Source: JBDSGC01 sp046594105
GTDB lineage: Bacteria > Acidobacteriota > Thermoanaerobaculia > Gp7-AA8
Assembly: GCA_046594105.1 (NCBI GenBank)
Contig: JBKJQB010000181.1
Location: forward strand, 1-5,479
Direction of reading: 5' to 3'
Length of the DNA stretch: 5,479 nucleotides
This document shows, in pieces, positions 1 to 5,479 of this stretch. The translations under genes were made by a program, and so were the position numbers. Below the pieces are notes generated by a model. That model worked only from the letters and a program-made list of their open reading frames with translations. It did not search any database and was not told the origin of the DNA. Position 1 is the first letter of the stretch, and each line of letters begins with the position of its first letter.

Positions 1-834
1 GTCGCGGATGATGCGGCCGCCGAGGGTGCCTTCGTACGTGTAGTTCCTGTGGTTGATCGGAGTGGGCTGGCTGTCCTGCGACTTCGACGTCCACTTCGGG
101 TTGTCCACGCTGTCGCGAAGGGAACCACTGAAGTCGTTACCACCCGATTTGGTGATCGAGGAGACCACCCCGCCGGTGAAGCGGCCATACTCGGCGGAGA
201 CGCCTGCCGTGAGAACCGTGGTTTCTTGAAGCGCGTCCTCGATGAAGAGATCGTGCGACTGACCGCGCAGGTTCTCGTTAGTCACGACGCCGTTGACGAG
301 GTACAGGTTGTCATACGACATCGCGCCGGAAATCGTGTTGCCATTCACACCAGGAGTGACGCCCGGCACCAGCGAAGACTGTGCTGTTGGAGTCCGGGCG
401 ATCGGCAGGCGGTTCACCGTTGCCTGCTTGAAGTTCGTCTCCAGCGTTGTTGTTTCCATGACGTGAGTTGCATTGGCGGTCACGGTGATGGCCTCGGTGA
501 CTGCGGAGAGCTTCAGATCCGCATCCAGCCGCGCAGTCTGCGCCAGACCGACTCCGACCTTCTTGGTCACGTCCTGCAGGCCGGAAAGGCTGAAGGTCGC
601 GCTGTACTCTCCCGGCGGGATCGCCGGAAAACTGTACGCACCGCTCTCGTTGGTCACGCTGGTGCGCGTCCCCTGAAGGGTCGGTGCGGTGATGGTCACG
701 GTCACGCCGGGAAGCGGTGTGCCACCCTGGGTCACGGTGCCCAACAGCGCGCCGGTGGTTCCCTGTGCGAACAGGCCGGTCGCTGCGAGCATCAGCACGC
801 AGCTCAGAACTACCCAATTTCGGTTCAATCTCAT
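1..834 (-). CDS. TonB-dependent receptor, Oar-like, N-terminal part (cut by left window edge)
   Basis: This is the first 278 residues of an outer-membrane receptor that would import an unknown ligand using TonB-ExbB-ExbD energy. The frame is open from the ATG at 834 down to base 1, so the barrel lies outside the window. In order: a signal peptide at about residues 1-23 (basic MRLNRN, hydrophobic core, probable cleavage after LFA); a carboxypeptidase-regulatory-like domain at about 27-110 (GTVTQGGTPLPGVTVTI, IPPGEYSATF); a TonB-box-like EAITVTA at 114-120; and a plug at about 130-235 with ISGAMSYDNLYLVNG, QETTVLTAGVSAEYGRFTGG and ITKSGGNDFSGSLRDS. The start is supported by AGGAGG four bases upstream and by the signal peptide that follows at once. 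By hand count, residues 24-250 match the neighbouring complete receptor at 140 of 227 positions without a gap. A terminator separates the two, so this gene is probably transcribed alone. Family call is secure; substrate is unknown. Confidence 0.93.
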   Translation of the reverse strand, partial: MRLNRNWVVLSCVLMLAATGLFAQGTTGALLGTVTQGGTPLPGVTVTITAPTLQGTRTSVTNESGAYSFPAIPPGEYSATFSLSGLQDVTKKVGVGLAQTARLDADLKLSAVTEAITVTANATHVMETTTLETNFKQATVNRLPIARTPTAQSSLVPGVTPGVNGNTISGAMSYDNLYLVNGVVTNENLRGQSHDLFIEDALQETTVLTAGVSAEYGRFTGGVVSSITKSGGNDFSGSLRDSVDNPKWTSKSQDSQPTPINHRNYTYEGTLGGRIIRD

Positions 835-838
835 CTGT

Positions 839-844
839 CCTCCT
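839..844 (-). promoter_or_regulatory. Ribosome binding site of the partial receptor
   Basis: On the minus strand the sequence AGGAGG lies four bases (ACAG) before the ATG at 834. It is a perfect Shine-Dalgarno core with slightly short spacing. It fixes the start codon of the partial receptor. Confidence 0.8.
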
Positions 845-893
845 GATTGTTGAAGCGGAAAGGCGGGGAAATCGTTTCTCTCTCGTGCATGAC

Positions 894-925
894 GCCCGCC
901 GATGGCAGGCCTTCATGCGGCGGGC
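894..925. repeat. Perfect 8-bp inverted repeat next to the putative promoter
   Basis: The arms are GCCCGCCG at 894-901 and CGGCGGGC at 918-925, exact reverse complements, with a 16-base loop. The right arm abuts the TATTAT box at 926-931, so a start of transcription about seven bases further would fall inside that arm. It could be a repressor operator or, if transcribed, a leader hairpin. No T-tract follows on the minus strand, so it is not a normal terminator. The repeat is visible; the role is inferred. Confidence 0.45.
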
Positions 926-931
926 ATAATA
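926..931 (-). promoter_or_regulatory. Possible -10 box for the partial receptor
   Basis: On the minus strand this reads TATTAT, five of six matches to the sigma-70 -10 consensus. No good -35 box is visible: the hexamer at 17-base spacing (949-954) reads TGTTAT. A start near base 919 would give a leader of about 85 bases. The terminator upstream makes a promoter necessary somewhere in this spacer, and this is the best candidate I can see. Confidence 0.3.
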
Positions 932-1111
932 CGCGCCTTTTCATGGACATAACATCGAATTCACATGGGCCGGTTGCTGCGAGAATTCAAAATTCGGAAT
1001 CCGCCATACGGCCCCCTGAATTGGCTTCGATTTCGTCCCTGATTTGCCATTTTCCAGCCCTCTCATCCGCAAGGGCAAGACGATTCCTACATGCCGGCGA
1101 CCTGAGCGCGG

Positions 1112-1144
1112 GAAAAAGAAACGCCCCGGACAGAGCCGGGGCGT
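1112..1144 (-). terminator. Rho-independent terminator after the complete receptor
   Basis: On the minus strand, ACGCCCCGG (1144-1136), a six-base loop (1135-1130) and CCGGGGCGT (1129-1121) form a perfect nine-pair GC-rich stem. TTCTTTTTCC follows at once at 1120-1111. The stem starts 30 bases after the TAG stop at 1175-1177. The opposite strand has no T-tract, so it should work for minus-strand transcripts only. Confidence 0.9.
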
Positions 1145-1174
1145 CTGGTGTCTGTTGATGAAAACGAAGATCGC

Positions 1175-4153
1175 CTAGAAACGGATCCCTGTCGCAAACG
1201 AATAGGCGCGCGGCGTCTGGTACGAATTGACGCCGACAGCCTGCCCGAACGCTGCCCCTTTCTGATAGTTCGCGCCCATCGCGGTGCAGGTGGCGGCGGT
1301 GGCGTCGGAGGGACACTCGATCGGGGTTTCCGTGAACGGATTGAATGCTTTCAGTCCTCGCGATGTAGAGGTGCGGCGCGTGAACACCGTCGTGTCGGGA
1401 TTGATCACTCCATGCTTGTTGAGCACGTTGGTCATCGTTCCCTGGAAACGCAGAGAAACGCGGCTGATGGGAATCTCGTAGACCAGCGTGGCGTCAGTCC
1501 GATTCAATGCCGCCGTGCGCAGCGCGCCGCGATCACTGAAGAAGTAGGTGTGGGAGGTGCCCAGTTGCGACAGCGTGTAGCCGGGATTCGCCGGGAGGCC
1601 GGTGTAGCTGGTGCCGGCGGTACGTCCGCTGGCGTCGATGGAACCGATCACCGAATAGGGAGATCCGGTCTCATACGTCTGCAGACCGGAAGCGCTCAAC
1701 GTGCCAAGGCGCCCGAGGCGGAAGTCATAGCCGACCCATACCTTGCCCCGGTGCGGGGTGTCTTCCGGCAGGATGCCGATCGGCAGGCGGTTGCCGTAAC
1801 CGAGGTATTCCGGATAGTAGGAGTTGAGCGGGTTGTTGGTGACAGTGGCACTGCCGCTTGATTCTCCCTGATCGTTTCCGCGCAGCCGCGAGTAGGTGTA
1901 CGTCATGCCGGAGTAGAAACCACCCGTTGGTCGCCACTGGCCTTCGAATTGAAGGGCGCGGTAGGTGCGCTTGGTCTGACTGTTGTCGTTGACCAGATAC
2001 TGAACGTCGCTCTTGTTCCCGAAAGTATCGACGGCCCTCGGATTCGACGTCACCAGCTGCGATGCGTAGAAGTGGTGCCAGTCGCGTTTGACCAGATCGA
2101 CTCGGGCGAATGCGTTGCGAGTCGCCTGGATTCCGTAGCCGATGGTGAATTCGTCGACCGACGGAGAGATGATCGGTTCCGGCAGCACGGTGCTCAGACC
2201 GGAGATGCTGACGCTGCGGAGGTTCGAGGTGTTGGTGGTCCCCCCGACCGAGTTGAAGTAGTTCCAGAGAATTGCCAGCGCCTTGTCGGTGGTCAGGAGA
2301 GCGCTTTCGGCGGTCCCGGCCGGGTTGATGACCGGTCCGCGGTAGAACCAGGTGATGGCGGAAGGAGTGCCCGCGCCGTTCGCCCCGCCGCCGACGTTGC
2401 CGTCCGCGATCTTGGAGACGTAGCGGCCGAAGTTGGCGTTGACCTTCTGGCGGCCGTCCCCACGGACGTCGAACTGCAGACCGAGGCGGGGGCTGAAGGC
2501 GCTGTCCTTGGAGACCTGGTGACCGTCGTCGTCACGAGTGTTGTTCTTGTCAAAGCGCAGGCCCACGTTGAAGCTCAATCGCGGGCTGAAGTCCCAGCGA
2601 TCGTTCACGAAGGCGGAATTGACCTTGAGGTGATCCCCTTTTGCGCTGGCGAAAATCGGGTTCCACTGGATGATCGAGGTGCTGTCCAGCACGGGGTACA
2701 CGTTGGTGCCGATGATCTTCGTGTTGCCGAGGATGCGGAAGTCACTGCCCGACTGGTGGTTGTTCACCAGGCGCGTTTCCGAGAAGCGGTCGACGCCGGC
2801 CTTGAAGTTGTGGCTTCCCGTCGATCGGGTCGAGAGGAAGTAGCTGGCGCTGGCCGTCCAGTTGAAGTTGTTGCGCTCTTCAGGACCGCACACGCCGCAG
2901 AACGTCCCGGCCCAGTAGCGCCGGCCGGTGGGGTTGTCGATCATCAGGGTGCCGTCGATGATGTCCGTCGACTTGGAGCCGCTGTTCACGAACGAAAACT
3001 TCTTGTTGGAGTAGTTCGCGGTGAGCAGCAGGTTCGAAGTCAGCACGCCGTTGTATTGCGCGGTGAAGAGCTTGTTCGGCAGCTGCCGGTCGTACAGGCT
3101 TCGGGTATCCAGGATGGATCCGAAGAAGTTTCCGCCGTCTGTGTCTTTGACATCGACGTAGGACGTCAAAAGGTTGTGCTTCTGGGTGATCTGTCCGGTG
3201 AGCTTTCCCTCCAGCCGCTTCTGATCGCGAACCGGAGTGAAGGGGATGTTGGTGATCGAGGTGAAGTTCTGGGTGCTTGTCTTCAGCTGACGGCCGGCGC
3301 CGAAGAACCACAGGCGGTCGCGCCAGAGGTAGCCACCCAGCGTTTCCTCGTAGACATTGTTGATCTTGTCGATGTGGTCAGCCTCAGTGGCAAACGGTGT
3401 TTTCTTGGTCCACCTCGAGTTGCTCAAGCTGTCCCGGATCGATCCGCTGAACTCATTGCCGCCGGATTTGGTGATGGTGGAGACGACGCCGCCAGTGAAG
3501 CGGCCGTACTCCGCCGAGATCCCTCCGCGAAGGATGGTGGTCTCCTGGATGGCGTCTTCGATGAAGAGCGACTCCGGCTGTCCTCGAAGGTTCTCGTTCA
3601 CCACGGTCCCGTTGACGTAGTAAACGTTGTCGTACGACGGCGCGCCGGAGATGGCATTGCCGGCGATCCCGCCGCTCACGCCGGGTGAAAGGGAGACCGC
3701 GGAAGCGATGGTCCGGGCCACCGGCAGCTTCTCCATCAGCTGCTTGGTGAAGTTCGTGGCGATCTGCGGCGATTCCAGTACGGCAGGCGCGCCGGCGGTG
3801 ACGGTGATCGCCTCGGTGACCGCGCTGACCTTCAGATCGGCGTCGACGCGGTTGGTCTGGGCGAGAGAAAGGGTGGCCTTCCGCGAGGTGGACTGCAAGC
3901 CCTCGAGCTCGACTTTGACCGAATAGGTGCCCGGCGGCAGGCCCTGAATGGTGTAGTCGCCGTTCGAGCTGGTGACCGCCGTCCGCGTTCCCTGGAGCGC
4001 GGGGGAACTGACGGTGACGCTCGCTCCCGGAAGCGGGCTGCCCCCGCTGGTCACGGTTCCTGTGAGAGTTGACGTCGTACCCTGACCAAAGATTGGCACT
4101 GCAGCCAGGATGATGATGAGCGTCCATGCCGCCTGCCGCGTGAGATTCCTCAT
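1175..4153 (-). CDS. TonB-dependent receptor, Oar-like, complete
   Basis: A 992-residue outer-membrane active transporter, of usual length for Oar-like receptors. Signal peptide at about 1-23 (basic start, core TLIIILAAVPIFG). Carboxypeptidase-regulatory-like domain at about 27-110 (GTVTSGGSPLPGASVTV, LPPGTYSVKVELEG). EAITVTA at 114-120 resembles the FhuA TonB box DTITV. Plug at about 130-235 (ISGAPSYDNVYYVNG, DAIQETTILRGGISAEYGRF, TITKSGGNEFSGSIRD). Barrel from about 245 to the end, with alternating strands such as RLWFFGAGRQ, SPRLSFNVGLRFD and SAFSPRLGLQFDV. The last residues YSFATGIRF end in the C-terminal Phe recognised by the BAM complex. Four cysteines occur, as a CGVC pair (419, 422) and at 947 and 956. 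AGGAGG five bases before the ATG, followed by the signal peptide, fixes the start. It ends 30 bases before a strong terminator. No SusD-like lipoprotein gene adjoins it, so a SusC-type glycan pair is not supported. Ligand unknown. Confidence 0.95.
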   Translation of the reverse strand: MRNLTRQAAWTLIIILAAVPIFGQGTTSTLTGTVTSGGSPLPGASVTVSSPALQGTRTAVTSSNGDYTIQGLPPGTYSVKVELEGLQSTSRKATLSLAQTNRVDADLKVSAVTEAITVTAGAPAVLESPQIATNFTKQLMEKLPVARTIASAVSLSPGVSGGIAGNAISGAPSYDNVYYVNGTVVNENLRGQPESLFIEDAIQETTILRGGISAEYGRFTGGVVSTITKSGGNEFSGSIRDSLSNSRWTKKTPFATEADHIDKINNVYEETLGGYLWRDRLWFFGAGRQLKTSTQNFTSITNIPFTPVRDQKRLEGKLTGQITQKHNLLTSYVDVKDTDGGNFFGSILDTRSLYDRQLPNKLFTAQYNGVLTSNLLLTANYSNKKFSFVNSGSKSTDIIDGTLMIDNPTGRRYWAGTFCGVCGPEERNNFNWTASASYFLSTRSTGSHNFKAGVDRFSETRLVNNHQSGSDFRILGNTKIIGTNVYPVLDSTSIIQWNPIFASAKGDHLKVNSAFVNDRWDFSPRLSFNVGLRFDKNNTRDDDGHQVSKDSAFSPRLGLQFDVRGDGRQKVNANFGRYVSKIADGNVGGGANGAGTPSAITWFYRGPVINPAGTAESALLTTDKALAILWNYFNSVGGTTNTSNLRSVSISGLSTVLPEPIISPSVDEFTIGYGIQATRNAFARVDLVKRDWHHFYASQLVTSNPRAVDTFGNKSDVQYLVNDNSQTKRTYRALQFEGQWRPTGGFYSGMTYTYSRLRGNDQGESSGSATVTNNPLNSYYPEYLGYGNRLPIGILPEDTPHRGKVWVGYDFRLGRLGTLSASGLQTYETGSPYSVIGSIDASGRTAGTSYTGLPANPGYTLSQLGTSHTYFFSDRGALRTAALNRTDATLVYEIPISRVSLRFQGTMTNVLNKHGVINPDTTVFTRRTSTSRGLKAFNPFTETPIECPSDATAATCTAMGANYQKGAAFGQAVGVNSYQTPRAYSFATGIRF

Positions 4154-4158
4154 TGAAT

Positions 4159-4164
4159 CCTCCT
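4159..4164 (-). promoter_or_regulatory. Ribosome binding site of the complete receptor
   Basis: AGGAGG on the minus strand lies five bases (ATTCA) before the ATG at 4153. It is a perfect Shine-Dalgarno core at good spacing and supports this start over the next in-frame ATG codons, which lie far inside the protein. Confidence 0.85.
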
Positions 4165-4192
4165 CTCGATGAAACTGGTCGGTAAGTCGCGG

Positions 4193-4198
4193 ATTCTA
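4193..4198 (-). promoter_or_regulatory. Possible -10 box for the complete receptor
   Basis: The minus strand reads TAGAAT, five of six matches to TATAAT. A start near base 4186 would give a leader of about 33 bases containing the AGGAGG. No -35 box is recognisable: 4216-4221 reads CCGCCA. If it is a promoter it would need an activator or a different sigma factor. Read-through from ettA is the alternative, as I see no clear terminator in the 144-base gap. Confidence 0.25.
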
Positions 4199-4199
4199 A

Positions 4200-4220
4200 C
4201 GCCATCCGAGCGGACTGGCG
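4200..4220. repeat. Imperfect inverted repeat upstream of the complete receptor
   Basis: CGCCATCCG (4200-4208) pairs with CGGACTGGCG (4211-4220) with one unpaired C at 4215 and a two-base centre. It sits directly upstream of the TAGAAT box, in the space between a -10 and a -35. It could be an operator or a weak hairpin after ettA. Only TTAG follows on the minus strand, so it is a poor terminator. Confidence 0.35.
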
Positions 4221-4297
4221 GCGATTCGGCGAAATCTGATGGCGAGCAGAGCCGGCCGGCGAAACACCACCGCATGCAATGAGGATCGCTGGCGGCT

Positions 4298-5479
<1,182 letters not shown>

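Larger units (their letters stand above)
835..1174. other. Gene-free spacer between the two receptor genes
   Basis: I see no convincing gene in these 340 bases on either strand. Short frames that cross it have no ribosome binding site and run into the receptor genes out of frame. On the minus strand it holds, in order of transcription, the intrinsic terminator of the complete receptor, an A/T-richer stretch of about 180 bases, a TATTAT -10-like box, an inverted repeat and the AGGAGG of the next receptor. This layout fits the end of one transcription unit followed by the promoter region of another. Confidence 0.7.
4154..4297. other. Gap between ettA and the complete receptor
   Basis: These 144 bases contain no gene. 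I see the AGGAGG of the receptor, a TAGAAT box, the imperfect inverted repeat at 4200-4220 and a ten-base palindrome GCCGGCCGGC at 4251-4260. No hairpin followed by a T-tract is present on the minus strand, so it is open whether ettA and the receptor share a transcript. Confidence 0.6.

Noticed and set aside
49..846. A 265-codon plus-strand open frame opposite the partial receptor
   Set aside because: It is in the same antisense register as the receptor codons and is open for the same reason. The minus strand reads as a clear receptor from 834 to the window edge.
894..925. Inverted repeat at 894-925 as an intrinsic terminator
   Set aside because: It has a 16-base loop and no T-tract on the minus strand. 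On the plus strand it is followed by ATAATACGCG, also without a T-tract, and no plus-strand gene ends there.
1148..1861. A 237-codon plus-strand frame opposite the end of the complete receptor
   Set aside because: Antisense register shadow, composition rich in Arg and Gly, no ribosome binding site and no recognisable domain. It starts between the receptor stop and its terminator.
1949..3688. A 579-codon open frame on the plus strand, opposite the complete receptor
   Set aside because: It is codon-for-codon antisense to the receptor. Stops in this frame correspond to TTA, CTA and TCA codons in the receptor, which are rare in GC-rich genes, so a long open frame is expected. It has no family motifs, while the opposite strand encodes a clear receptor.
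1175..4153. A SusC-type receptor of a SusC/SusD glycan-uptake locus
   Set aside because: The domain order is similar, but no SusD-like lipoprotein gene follows: the gene ends in a terminator and the next gene is another receptor. The motifs fit Oar-like receptors better.

Overview
The window is GC-rich bacterial DNA, and all three genes lie on the minus strand, so transcription runs from high to low coordinates. Reading that way, the order is: the C-terminal two thirds of an EttA-type ABC-F translation factor (4298-5479, cut by the right edge); a complete Oar-like TonB-dependent outer-membrane receptor of 992 residues (1175-4153); a strong intrinsic terminator (1112-1144); a gene-free spacer (835-1174); and the first 278 residues of a second, paralogous receptor (1-834, cut by the left edge).

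The two receptors share one architecture: signal peptide, carboxypeptidase-regulatory-like beta-sandwich, a TonB-box-like segment (EAITVTA), plug, then barrel. Very large receptors of this type, often in many paralogous copies, are typical of Acidobacteriota and also occur in Myxococcota and Bacteroidota. High GC, AGGAGG ribosome binding sites and the lack of a SusD partner make a Gram-negative acidobacterium-like host the best guess. That is an inference, and the window holds no phylogenetic marker that settles it.

Both receptors would act at the outer membrane, taking up an unknown ligand with energy from the TonB-ExbB-ExbD complex. By hand alignment they match at 140 of 227 positions over residues 24-250 with no gap, but the DNA has diverged at many third positions, so the duplication is old. 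The terminator between them implies that the downstream copy has its own promoter; a TATTAT -10-like box and an adjacent perfect 8-bp inverted repeat lie in the spacer. The ettA gene ends 144 bases before the complete receptor and has no evident functional link to it.

I found no RNA gene, CRISPR array, insertion sequence or phage feature, and no convincing new system. The points worth a second look are the receptor paralogy, the inverted repeats next to the putative promoters, and the cysteine pairs in the complete receptor.
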